From Rhynchopus sp. YZ270_cl-10 (taxonomy: Eukaryota; Euglenozoa; Diplonemea; Diplonemida; Diplonemidae): DNA of 64,000 bases. The translations under genes and the position numbers were made by a program. The stretch's first letter is position 1. Each line of letters opens with the position of its first letter. Location: positions 496,001 through 560,000 of the forward strand of contig OZ037891.1 of assembly GCA_964035575.1 (NCBI GenBank), given 5' to 3'. Below the pieces are notes generated by a model. The model was not told the DNA's origin and did not search any database. It worked only from the letters and a program-made list of their open reading frames with translations. Shown piece by piece: positions 29,713-40,300 of this stretch.

Positions 29713-30645
29713 AAAACATAGTTCACTTTTATCATTATTCCGTGCGATAACGATAGTGGTAAAAAAAAAAGGATGTGTATGTGTGCACGAGGGGTGCATT
29801 GCACATTCCGAAGGGTTCATATTATTTTGTTCCCATTCTGGGTGGTGATCAACATGTTGCGCTGGACGGAGGGAAAAAAATTGTTTTAGGTGAGATACAC
29901 CCCCTGTACTTTTTTTTTGCTCCAACCCCAAAGTGCCTCGTTTCCCCCCCTTTTTTCGCTAACCCGCGACCCCTTTTGTTCCTCCGCAATTTGAGTCCTC
30001 AAGAAAGAAAAAAAAGCGATAAAAAAGGACGCCTCACAAAAAACAATATACCTCCCCTCAATAACTACATTTATTAGAGTTAGGAATACGAGCTAAAGGA
30101 GCAGGAAAAAAAATATTTTTGTCCAGCCCCCCCTCAGACCCCCAGCCCCCAGTCCCTCCCTTTATCTACTGCGTTATTAATGTTACAATCACAAAAAAGG
30201 GGATTTTTATTTTGACAGGCCCTCCCTCCCTTTCCCCCACCTTTTAAAAAAAAAAAAACATACCCCCCCCCTCCCACTCACGTTCCCTATATCCCATTCC
30301 CCGATCCCCACCACCTTTCCTTACGGGGTTGATACGTTACTACCGTAGCGGCGCGTCGTAAGGCTTAGGTGTTGAACCTCTGGTTTTGTTTGTCTTGAGC
30401 TGACAAGCACAACAACAAAAAAAAAAAAAATCACACACGCACACAAAAAAAATGGATTGAATTGTTTTTAACAAAAACTTTTTACCCCCTTTTTTTTTCA
30501 CATCACCCTCTGGGGGATTCTTTTTTTTTTACATCCGGCTGAAAAAAAGAGTTGCGAGGGTTCTTAGTATTTTTTGTTTTTCTTCTGTTCACCACACAGA
30601 ACTGAAGATTTATTTGTTTCTTACCAAATTGTATCAATAAATGGA

Positions 30646-30690
30646 ACCTAGGCGAGATTTAGGTTCATCTTGATAAACTTTTATGATTTT
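30646..30690 (+). repeat. dispersed repeat family R1, copy 6 (diverged)
   Basis: CCTAGGCGAGATTTAGGTTC then ATCTTGATAAACTTTT. Confidence 0.5.
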
Positions 30691-32324
30691 GTTGTTACTT
30701 TTTTTTGGGAGGATATTTCTTCTTTGAGAATTTACGTGTCAGAGGGCGAGGCAATCCAATTTTTATGTCTGTTTTGTTCTTTTTATGATTTTCTTTTCTC
30801 TTTTTTTTGGTTATAGCCCACTCAAATGTACCTTTTATACGATATTCATCCCACTGTTATTACCTCTCAAAAAAAATAAGAAAGAGTTTCCTCGCCCTTT
30901 TGGGGGGGGTTTTTTTTTCCTTTCATGTCTTTTATTATTCCCTCGACAAAAAAAAGCAACCTAGAACAGTCAGCAGGTGGAATCCACAGAAAAACCGAGT
31001 TGGGGAGGGGTAGGGGTCTTATGTCCTTTTTTTTTGTTTATTTCGTAAGGTGTTCAGCTTACAACAAAAAGAAACTCTTTTTATTGATGATAGATCCATG
31101 TGCACAGTGATGTACATTCATCCGTCAACTGTTTTCTTTGTTATTACTCCTCCCACGCTCCCTTCTATGAGGCATGTGGGAAGCAGTACGTATTGGTTTA
31201 TGAGTGGAGTGCACAAAAAAAAAAAAAGGCAAGATTTTTTCCCTGGCATTTTTTTTTTTTTTTTCCTTTTCTGCACACTTTCTCTGAGTCCTTTTGATCG
31301 TGTTTATCTTTTTTTCTCTCTTTTTAATTGTGCCAAAAAATCCCACACCCCACAACCACTTTTTTGGTCGTGAAAAAAAAAAAAAGAAAAGAAAAGAAAA
31401 AAGAAAAGGAAGCGAGCAGGAAAGAGGGAGAGGGCGAAGTTACACTATTGTTGATTAAAAAAAAAAAAACCCCCCAATCACAGTTGTTGAGGTGTTTTTG
31501 TTGTTTTTTTTTTTTTTTTCTCTCCTTTTTTTTAAGTACGCCTCTTCCAGCCGTATGTTTTACACCCACTCCCTCTTGTTCTCCCAGTATTATCGAAATA
31601 ACTCAACAGGTTTGATCTACCCTCCCCTCCCTTTTTTTGATAGAAAAAAAAGTGATTGCAATATCTCTCATTGCTCAGTGTAGGGCAGCTAAACGAGAAT
31701 GTTTTTTTTTGAGAAGTATTATGAGGGATCCCTAAAAAATGCTGAAAAACAAAACAAAAAAGGCGGTGGTGATATATTTTCTTTTGCATTTTCATTTTCC
31801 AGAAAAAAGTTATATTGTGTGAGAAGGGTCTTGATAACTACCCGTTTTTTTCCCCACACACCCGAAATTATTTTTTGATAGATGTGTTCCCCCCCTTGTG
31901 AAGCAAGCGTCCTCATCCTTCAGGTGTTGTGATTTTTGTTATTGTTTTTGTTTTTGTGAGGTAATGACATGGCTTCTATTGTTCGCCTTTTCTCAAGCGA
32001 GTGATTGTGCCCCCTGTTCTCCGTATCAAATGACGACGGAGAGCCCCCGAATATTGATTAAAAAATATTTAAAAAAAGAAGAATGCACCCAGAATGGCAG
32101 ACGATTCCCGCAAGAGAAAAAAAAAAAAAACATGCACACAGTTGATTTTTTCCCCTAGTTTTGTTTCCCCCCCACCTGTCGCTGTTACTCTTTCCCGCCC
32201 CCCCACCCAGTCCCTTTCTCCTTTACCTGGAACCCATCTTTTTTTTAATTTTTCCCCCATTTTTTCTCGTGTTTGTGATTTTCTTTTTTCTTTCCTGCTG
32301 GCCCTCCCAAGGCTTGTATGATGC

Positions 32325-32545
32325 AAAGAAAAATACACAAAAACAAAGAAAAAAACAAAAAAAAAAAACAAACAAACAAAAAAAAACAATAAAAAAAAAA
32401 AAAAAATAAAAAAACAAAAAAAAACAAAAACCAAAAAAAAAATATAAAAAAAAAAAAACAAAAAACAAAAAACATAAAAAAAAAAACAAAAAAACAAAGA
32501 AAAAAAAATACAAAAAAAAACTAAAAAAGAAACTAAAAAAAATGG
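32325..32545. repeat. A-rich low-complexity tract
   Basis: About 220 bases almost wholly A with scattered C. It marks the upstream side of the arabinofuranosidase gene and has no other visible content. Confidence 0.85.
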
Positions 32546-32737
32546 CATTTTTTTCTCTATCTCTCCATTTCTCCCACTCCCTACTCGAACACCATCCACC
32601 TCGACAGAATCTCTTCCCTTCACTTTTTACCAAAATTCTCCAATAAAACACAAAGACTTGGGCCAACATTGCGCACACCCTCCCACCAGTGGGTACTTAG
32701 GCGGTTGTTATAAGGCGGCATATTTTCTTTTTGTGAA

Positions 32738-34792
32738 ATGTCTCGCTTTTGTTGGCTCCTATGCACAGCAGGGTTCGCAGCAGCCACCGAGCCCTTTTCT
32801 TACAACACATTGCACATTTCAAACACTGATGGGGCACAGATTTCACCGAATTTTTATGCGCTTTTTCTTGAAACCGAGATTAGCTTTGGAGGGGAGGGTG
32901 GGATTTATGGAGAGATGGTTTGGAACCGCGACTTTGAAGCACTTGGCCGCGGCATTCTCAACGCCACCGCACTGCCCGACAGGACCGACGCTTCTTCTCC
33001 CCCCACACACCCTTCCCCATTAGCGAACTCCACCCCAGGGCTCGACCCCCACGAGCCCCCAGCAGACCCCACCGACTTCCGCCCATGGTACGCCAAAGGC
33101 AGCCCGGCCCTCTCCCTCTCCTCAACGGACCCTGTCTATCCAGCAAACCCTCACTACCTTTCTGTGCTGTTCAATACAATGAACGACGCGATCGTCAATG
33201 ACGGCTACGTCGGCATGCATTTGGAAGAAGGTGCGCACTATGACCTAACGTTTTATGCGAAAGGGGATGTGGAGATTGAGGTGCAGCTTGCTTGCGGGGA
33301 CCAAATCGTAGGAAGAGTGGGGTTTGGGGTGAATGGGAATGATTGGACGAAGTACGGTGCGGCGATTACGGCGGAACGGTCCTGTAGTGGGGGGGCACTA
33401 CGGGTTGCGCCGAAGGACGAGACTGCGTTGGGGGTACTAATTCACCTCGACCACATTTCATTGTTTCCTGGAAATGCAGTGGCAGGACTGTTCCGTGCAG
33501 ACCTCTATCAGTATCTTGCGGACTACGCGCCACCGCTTTTACGAATTCCTGGAGGCGCCTATTTGGTAGGAACCGGTCTCCGTACACGATTTAACTGGGA
33601 AAACACGATACCCCCACGCCAACAGCGTGCCGGTCATTTCAACTCTGTCCGGAATTATTGGGTAACAGATGGGTTTGGGATCAATGAATTGATAGCATTA
33701 ATGCAGCTTCTCAATGCCAAGCCGGTCTTTGGGGTCTACGCTGGGGGCTCCCTTTTCAGCAAATTCATCCCTCTCAATGAAAGCCTTCCCTTCGTTACCG
33801 AAGCGCTGAACCTCATTGAATATTGCAACGGCAACAACGAGACCATCTACGGAAGAAAACGATCCCAGAACGGCCTGGCTCCAATAGGGCTGACCCGAAT
33901 CGAATTAGGCAACGAAGAATCTATTACCGGAAAGGAAGGCTATCAGGGACACTACGAACTGATTGCCTCTGCGGTCTGGAAGAAATACCCTTTTATGCAC
34001 ATTGTCTCAAGCGGGCTAGGCTCGGTGAGCCCAACTGCAAATCGGACCGATCAATGCATGCCTTGTACTGGAGGATGTGGCATGCACGCAATGAACTGCT
34101 CATCATGGGATGAACATGCCTATCAAAACCCTGACACAATGGTGGCATTTGCCTCGACATATGATGACTACTCGAACCCCTTCTTTTGCCACACTGATGC
34201 AAACGGGGTCTGCCCTCCAGTAGACGTCATGGAGTATGCCACCAGTGGCTCCGGGATGCTTGCTGCGTCTGCGGACGCATTCTTCACCATAGGCCTGCAA
34301 AGAAATGCCCACATCGTAGGCACCACAATGTACGCACCGCTCTTCAACAACGTCAGATTGACCACGTGGGTGAGGAATATGATAAACTTCAATGCCTCGC
34401 ATTCATTTGCCACGGCTACCTATTATGTACAAAGGATGCTGAAGGAGGCGCTTGGGGATATGCTTCTGGAGACACACCGTGCAGGATTTGAACAAAGCAC
34501 CACATGGAATGGGGTAGCGTCACGAAGAGGGGACACCGCTTTCATCAAGCTTGTAAACTACAAAAACACAACAACCGCAGTGGATCTCCTCTTCGAAGGC
34601 TTCTCGCAGGTCGCCGTAAACGGCACTGCAGTCGCAATGTGGGGTTCCGGGGACGGTCTCGATGAAAACACTTTAGAAGCGCCGCGTAAGCACGTTCCAC
34701 AGTACATTGCCCTGGAGGGTGCATTAGGTGCGCAAATGACAGTGTCAATGAAGCCGTTCTCGGTGTATGTGATCAGAGCGGAGGTGGTCTGA
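32738..34792 (+). CDS. secreted alpha-L-arabinofuranosidase, GH51 type
   Basis: Single uninterrupted exon of 684 residues. The first 16-18 residues are a typical signal peptide. The N-terminal block (Ile-Ser-Pro-Asn-Phe-Tyr-Ala-Leu-Phe-Leu-Glu) matches the opening strand of GH51 enzymes, and a beta-sandwich insert lies at about 120-240. The catalytic barrel carries Leu-Arg-Ile-Pro-Gly-Gly (about 267), the acid/base Glu in Glu-Leu-Gly-Asn-Glu-Glu (about 392), and a Met-Glu-Tyr-Ala segment (about 499) holding the likely nucleophile Glu. Such enzymes remove terminal arabinofuranose from plant cell-wall polymers. There are Asn-x-Ser/Thr sites. Three of the larger neighbouring genes have four or more exons while this one has none, and the family is common in bacteria and plants, so gene transfer is possible but unproven. 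Low-complexity DNA upstream and elements downstream isolate it. Confidence 0.85.
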   Translation: MSRFCWLLCTAGFAAATEPFSYNTLHISNTDGAQISPNFYALFLETEISFGGEGGIYGEMVWNRDFEALGRGILNATALPDRTDASSPPTHPSPLANSTPGLDPHEPPADPTDFRPWYAKGSPALSLSSTDPVYPANPHYLSVLFNTMNDAIVNDGYVGMHLEEGAHYDLTFYAKGDVEIEVQLACGDQIVGRVGFGVNGNDWTKYGAAITAERSCSGGALRVAPKDETALGVLIHLDHISLFPGNAVAGLFRADLYQYLADYAPPLLRIPGGAYLVGTGLRTRFNWENTIPPRQQRAGHFNSVRNYWVTDGFGINELIALMQLLNAKPVFGVYAGGSLFSKFIPLNESLPFVTEALNLIEYCNGNNETIYGRKRSQNGLAPIGLTRIELGNEESITGKEGYQGHYELIASAVWKKYPFMHIVSSGLGSVSPTANRTDQCMPCTGGCGMHAMNCSSWDEHAYQNPDTMVAFASTYDDYSNPFFCHTDANGVCPPVDVMEYATSGSGMLAASADAFFTIGLQRNAHIVGTTMYAPLFNNVRLTTWVRNMINFNASHSFATATYYVQRMLKEALGDMLLETHRAGFEQSTTWNGVASRRGDTAFIKLVNYKNTTTAVDLLFEGFSQVAVNGTAVAMWGSGDGLDENTLEAPRKHVPQYIALEGALGAQMTVSMKPFSVYVIRAEVV

Positions 34793-34959
34793 ATGATTCT
34801 GTTTGCTTAGTCGTGGGGTTTAGAGAATGGCATTGGTTTCAAATATGTTCAAAAAGGGCGTCAAATGGCCAAAAAAAAATCTCCAAGTGCGCTAAACTTA
34901 TTTGGACACCAAGTTTCTCAGAGTACCCTGTACCCAACAAATCACAGCTTTTCTTTTTC

Positions 34960-35030
34960 GGTACAGCCGGTCATTGTACCAAGGTACACTGTTCACGAGA
35001 GGGCTTTTGTATTTCAACTCTACTTTATTT
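34960..35030 (+). repeat. dispersed repeat family R2, copy 6 (3' half)
   Basis: GGTACAGCCGGTCATTGTAC, CAAGGTACACTGTTCACGAG, AGGGCTTTTGTATTTCAACT. Confidence 0.7.
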
Positions 35031-35158
35031 CTGTGTGAACGTCTTCAAGAGCATCGGTCAGACTGCGTTTTTTTGGCCTCAAAGAGGTTTCCTCTTCACG
35101 GGCCAGGTAAGTGGGAGCGTATTGCAGTAATAAAAATATCACCACAGAATATTTATTA

Positions 35159-36820
35159 GGGTAGCACAATTAAAAATATTGTTTAGTGTCCTGCGCGCGA
35201 ACAGATTTTTGGAAATCCAAAAAAAAAAAATAATTGGGACACAACTACAAAAAAAATAATTTTTATGGTTGGTAGGTTGAAGTCAGGACGGACGAAGTCT
35301 CGGAGGGCCCTAAGGGGAAGGTAGGTAGGGCACTTCTGTCTGGGAAAAAGTGACCAGAAAAAAAAAAAAAATGTTGGGGTCCCCATAGATGGTAGTCGGC
35401 CCGAGTCGGGCCGAGTTTTTGGAAAATCTGGGAGTCGGGCCGACTTTTTATTATTTTTTTTTTTTTTTCAAAAGTCGGGCCGACTCGGGCCGAGTCGAAA
35501 AAAAAATTTTTTTTTAAAAAAAAGTCGGCCCGAGTCGAAAAAAAAACTCGGCCCGAGTCGGCCCGAGTCAGCCCGAGTCGGCCCGACTCGGGTCCCTTCG
35601 GCCCCCCCACAGTAAAATCTTTTCCAAAAAAATAAAAACCAAAAAAAAACAAAACAAAAAAAAAAAACCCAAAAAAAAAAAACCAAAAAAAATTCGACTC
35701 GGCCCGACTCGGGCCGACTTTTTTTTGAGTCGGGCCGAGTTTTTTCGACTCGGCCCGACTCGGGCCGACCCTGAAAAAAAATTTTTTGAAAAAAAAAATA
35801 ACGAAAAGTGGTCGGCCCGAGTCGGCCCGACTCGGCCCGACTACCATCTATGGGTCCCGTGCTCCCAAATGTGCGAAATAAGCAAGAAATAAGCATTTTT
35901 GCGCACACGTGTATAAAAAAAAAATCCGCCTCCGGCGGGGTTCGTTTTCGAGGATTTTCAGAGATCTCACGTTATGAAGATTTCCTTAAGAAACCATTGA
36001 ATCTCATATTTCAGAATAATAGTACCTTAGAGTGTTTTTGGACACACATGTGACCCCACCGTGGAGAGCAATCGGCTCGTGCAATCAAAAGAAAGTGGAT
36101 AAAAGGTACAAGAATAAAAAAAGTTGGGTACCGTGTGCCTGCGGCGCTGCCTGTTCCCTTCCAGTTTCTACAGGCAAACACTTGCCCCCTTTACCTTACA
36201 CTGACGGGTTTTGACCAAAACCAAGAACTTGTCCGTTTCGGCAAATTGACCCCACCACAGAACGGACGGATTCCGAAAATGCAAATGCCGGTGTTTTCGC
36301 GCATTTTCATGTTTCAAGACGTCAGGATCAGGGAGAGAAAATCTGGTTGTGGGATTTACCTTGGCCCTCTTTACCCTACATGGATTTTGACCAAAACCAA
36401 GAATTTGGCCATTTCGGCAAAGTGACCCCACCACAGTGCGGACGGATTCCGGAAATCCCAATCGCGGTATGTTTTGGGGCTGAAAACCCACTGTTTTTTC
36501 AGGGGAAAAAATTGCTTCCAAATGTCGGAATTTTCCGAATTTTCCTGAAAATGACCCTTGTTTACGAGTATGGGTTCATATTTTGCGAAAATTTAAGTCA
36601 CTAAAATTTTGTCCATTTTTCCGTATTCACCCCACCACAAGCCGGGATTGGCTCAGAAATGCAACAAAACGCCCCAGCGTTAGGAAATAGCCTGAAAAGA
36701 GGGCAAAATAGGCGAGGGAAAAATTATTTTTTTTTGACTAGTTATTTTTTTTTTGCGTGCGTGCGAACAGATTTTTGGGGAGCGGTGGGACACTAAACAA
36801 GGTTTTTAATTGTGCTACCC
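35159..36820. mobile_element. non-autonomous PIF/Harbinger-like element
   Basis: Ends are inverted repeats of about 35 bp beginning GGGTAGCACAATTAAAAA on both sides, flanked by the 3 bp direct repeat TTA (35156-35158 and 36821-36823). A TTA duplication with GG-starting ends is the PIF/Harbinger pattern. The sub-terminal GCGAACAGATTTTTGG block occurs near both ends in the same orientation. The interior has no transposase. It includes near-tandem copies of a block with TGACCCCACCACAG (about 36190-36290 and 36360-36470) and a separate element at 35383-35853. Confidence 0.7.
35383..35853. mobile_element. element built from a GTCGGGCCGA satellite, nested in the Harbinger-like element
   Basis: Ends CCATAGATGGTAGTCGGC and its reverse complement close a 471 bp unit, with a possible 4 bp duplication (GTCC) outside. 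The GC-rich parts are some two dozen copies of a 10 bp unit, GTCGGGCCGA or its complement, in both orientations, broken by A and T runs. The whole can fold back. No known superfamily fits clearly. Confidence 0.6.
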
Positions 36821-37327
36821 TTACACACTTTACGCACAAAATTGCACTATCAACTTCACTTCTTTCCCCCCTTTCTGATTTACACCTTTTCTTTTGCAAA
36901 ATGCCTACATTTTATTTTTTTTTTTTGTACATCACCCGGGTTCGTTCCCTCACAAAAAAAAAAACAATGCAAGACTGTTTGCGTGGCAGCTACACTAAAC
37001 CAAACAGATCAGCAACAACAACAAAAAAGACATTTTTTAACGACTCTTTTCTCACGCGAGCCATATCCATCAACCTTTTCTTTATTGTGAAAACTTCGTT
37101 GGATTACGACACACCTCTAGGTTTTTTTTTTGCAGCACCAAAAAGAATATGAGCGCCCACTTGCCCACGACTTGCATGCACCTTGCCATATCTGGAAAGG
37201 TTCCACCACACCACCCCTACCACAAGAGCGGGCCATTCGTCTTCCCGCACCAAATGAGCACACATCATCTACAAAATCACCCCATTTCCACTCTACAGCC
37301 CCCCCCTCCCCTCCCCCCCTTTACACT

Positions 37328-40300
37328 ATGGCTCGAGACAGCATGTACGCCAAATTTGCGCTTACCGTTGTGTTGTTGGTGAGTTTATGCGGGTATGTGT
37401 TCATTGAGCACCCCATGGAGAGGGAGAAGGTGGCGTTCTTCCAGGTGGCAAATGCGTTTCCGAGCAACCAGCACGGGGCGCCACGTGTCGCGAACCCTTT
37501 GGTCCTTCTGAAACAACGCAAAGAGTTAAAGGCACTCCTAGAAGGTGTAGGGCAGGAGAACTACTACGATCAAATGATACGGGTAGGAATCGACCGTATA
37601 CAAATTCTCTCGGAGGCCACAGAGCAGGACCGAGACGAATGCGGTGTCAAGCCCGCACACTGGAGGCGTATCGTCAAGGCTGCGTCCGACCGGGTCCGCC
37701 AAGAGGACGATGCCTTAGTGCACCCTGCAGTTCCTACGAATATTCGTCTTCCTGAGCCGACAGCGAATCCTCCTGCTACAGAAAAACCAGCCTATACAGT
37801 AAAACCGATTGTTAGAATAAAGAAAATTTCAAAACCTGAGGTAAAACCGGAGGCAAAACCGGAAATAAAAGAAGTGAAAAAGGAGGTGAAAGAAGTGAAC
37901 AAAGAGGTAAAAACGAAACCAAAATCTAGTGCATCAAAGCCGAAAGCGAAGAATACGGCTTCGAAGGCAAAGGCTGCGAAGGTGGAGGATGGTGATGAAG
38001 GGGACGATACTCCGGCCCAACCGGTGTCGAGCAACTCTCGGGGGAAGGATCGGAAGGGCGAGCCCGAGAAGTACTTGATGATCTCCTCGCTGACGGCGGG
38101 GTTTGCATCTGGCGTGCGGACACAGCTGCTGCCGTTCTTTGCGTTGGCGGCGGCGACAGAGCGTACTGCCGTTCTCCCGGCTGCCTCCTTCGGGATACCC
38201 GCCTTCCGCACAACCCTCGTCGACACCAAACAAGGCTTCGTCCCACTCAGCACCTTTCTCGACCTCCGCATCATCAAACGCGGAATGCCCTGCCTCAAAG
38301 TCATCACCCACGACGACTGGAAGCAGAAAATGCGCAACACCGTCGACTCCGTGCTCTTCCTCGGCAAGCCTGGGGAGATTGGGACAGAAGACACTTCAGG
38401 GGCTATAGAAGAGGAGAGAACGGCCGATGCCCTGTCCACATGCTATGAAGAGGTACAATACAATGACTCCCCTTCCGACTTTTTTACCCACCTTTTTCGG
38501 CGAAGTGAGGCTGAGGTTTCATCTCACCAACTTATATGGTTTGCCATTTTGTACCGATTCTTTATGGTACAACCCATCAGGGTACTTAGCTTACAAAAAA
38601 GGTGAAGGCTGTCTGAATGGTAAAAAAAATACTAATAAAGTCATCACCACCCCACCTCAAAACACCTCCAACAGTTCGCAGAAACCCTGCAGGAGCAGAA
38701 GAAGGGCGAGGTGGCGAAGGAGTACTGGGGTGGCCCATGGGACGTGCAGGGCGAGACACACCACGTGATATCGACGAACAAGATGAAGGTAGGCGCCGTG
38801 CACTGTGCCTCGACCTTCGTCCTCCGCAACGGCACCAAGGTGCTGCACGCCTCCAAGGGCTCCTTCGCACACAAGAAGACTGTCATGATGGCAAACTTCC
38901 CAGGCCTAGTACGCGACGCCTTCTACTGGCACTCCCCAAACACTGAAGAGGTATTGCATTCCCACACCCCCTCCACCATTTCCCCCTCCCCTTTCTCTGT
39001 TGTACCGTATCAACAGTTGTAACCCAAAACCGAATTAATACCCGAGCTTAAACCCGGTTGCCCATTAAACATTTCCATTTTTTTTTACAGGGTGTCAAAC
39101 TCTTTGTCGACGTGCCACGCAATATCTGCAACAAATGGGACGGCTTCAACCGCTGGCCTACCCTCTCCGAGGAGTGGCGCAAGGTTGCCGACAAGGTTGT
39201 GCAGAAGCGCTTTGAAGGCAGCCCCTTCAGCTGCGTGCACATCCGCGGGGAGAAGCTGGTCATCAACGCCGTAAAAGCCGGCAAATTCAAGCTAAAAGCA
39301 GTACAGAAGAGCCCCTACATGAAGAAGTGCATGGAAGGGGTCGCAAAGCTTATCAAACGCACAATGAAGGGCAAAAGCCACTTACTTCTCATATCCGACC
39401 TCAACCCTGAGACCGGTTCGCCATCTGCTGCACGCGAGAAGGCATTCAAAGCGTGGATGGGCGATACCCAAGCATTCATCACCAAAAAGGTCGGCAAAGG
39501 CGAAGGCTTCTGTGACACAGAGGACTCAGAGGAAGCACACACGTCAGGTCCACTCCCGATCAGGCATGCGCTGGACATCTACCCTGGCAACTGTGCTGCA
39601 GGGGAGGCCGCGATCTGCCAGATGGCTGAGTCGATTGTACGGTTTGGAAAAGGGTCGATGGGGGCGGTATGTACTATTTTGTGAGGGTTGGTTCGTATTA
39701 CATAAACTATTTTTGGTGGAGTTTTTTTGGGGTGATCAGGAGTACTTTTCTGGAACAAAATTAAACCCGAAATGAGAATCGCAAAAATTCACTAACTTTT
39801 GCGGCCAACGCCGAGCACTCGCTCAACTTCATACCTTCCTTCCTCCACATTGACGAGCTTGTGACGTCGATGTTGCCCATCGTCTCATCTCATGCGTTGT
39901 TGCGGCGTACCAAGTCGCGTTGTGCGGTCGCCACAGCGTATGAGTTGTGGGTGTTCCGACGCGTCCACGAGACGTCGACGGACGCCTCCGTGACGGACGC
40001 CATGTCCCTGTTGCTGAAGTTCAACATAGAGAAAGTTCAAGATATTGCGTCTTCCCACAACATCGACCTACGGCCCGCAGGGGGTGGGGGTCCGGGGCCT
40101 TCATACGTTCACCAGCCTGCCCCCAGTTACTCTCGGGAATGGAGAAAGGGGAGGACTTCGTCCTTCACCTTGGCGGAAGTCTGCAGGAGAAGGGCCTGCT
40201 TCGCCTCGCGCACCCCCTCCGCGGTGTAGGCGTGCTCCGCCGCTTCGAGCACAAGAAGTAGACGCAGGTAGTCCTTGGGCTCCACAGCCTCGAGGGCGAT

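Larger units (their letters stand above)
27859..32737. other. 4.9 kb gene-free, low-complexity region
   Basis: No reading frame here has gene-like composition; all longer ones are poly-Phe or poly-Lys artefacts of T and A runs. It contains R5, R4 and R1 copies, a short (AC)n run at about 28367-28383, and long A-rich tracts at about 28328-28500 and 32325-32545. I see no tRNA or other RNA gene. Confidence 0.55.
34793..37327. other. intergenic region occupied by nested elements
   Basis: No supported gene. It contains an R2 copy, a 1.66 kb Harbinger-like element with another element inside it, and about 500 bp of AT-rich DNA (36821-37327) before the next gene. A short R6-like tail (TTGCACTATCAACTTCACTT) occurs at about 36842. 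Confidence 0.6.

Noticed and set aside
32069-32623. Long minus-strand frames rich in Phe in this region and similar ones at 28291-28488, 31324-31569 and 45423-45692
   Set aside because: They are translations of A- or T-homopolymer tracts; composition is not protein-like.
35263-35847. A 194-residue minus-strand frame
   Set aside because: It is the translation of the GTCGGGCCGA satellite element and its A/T runs.
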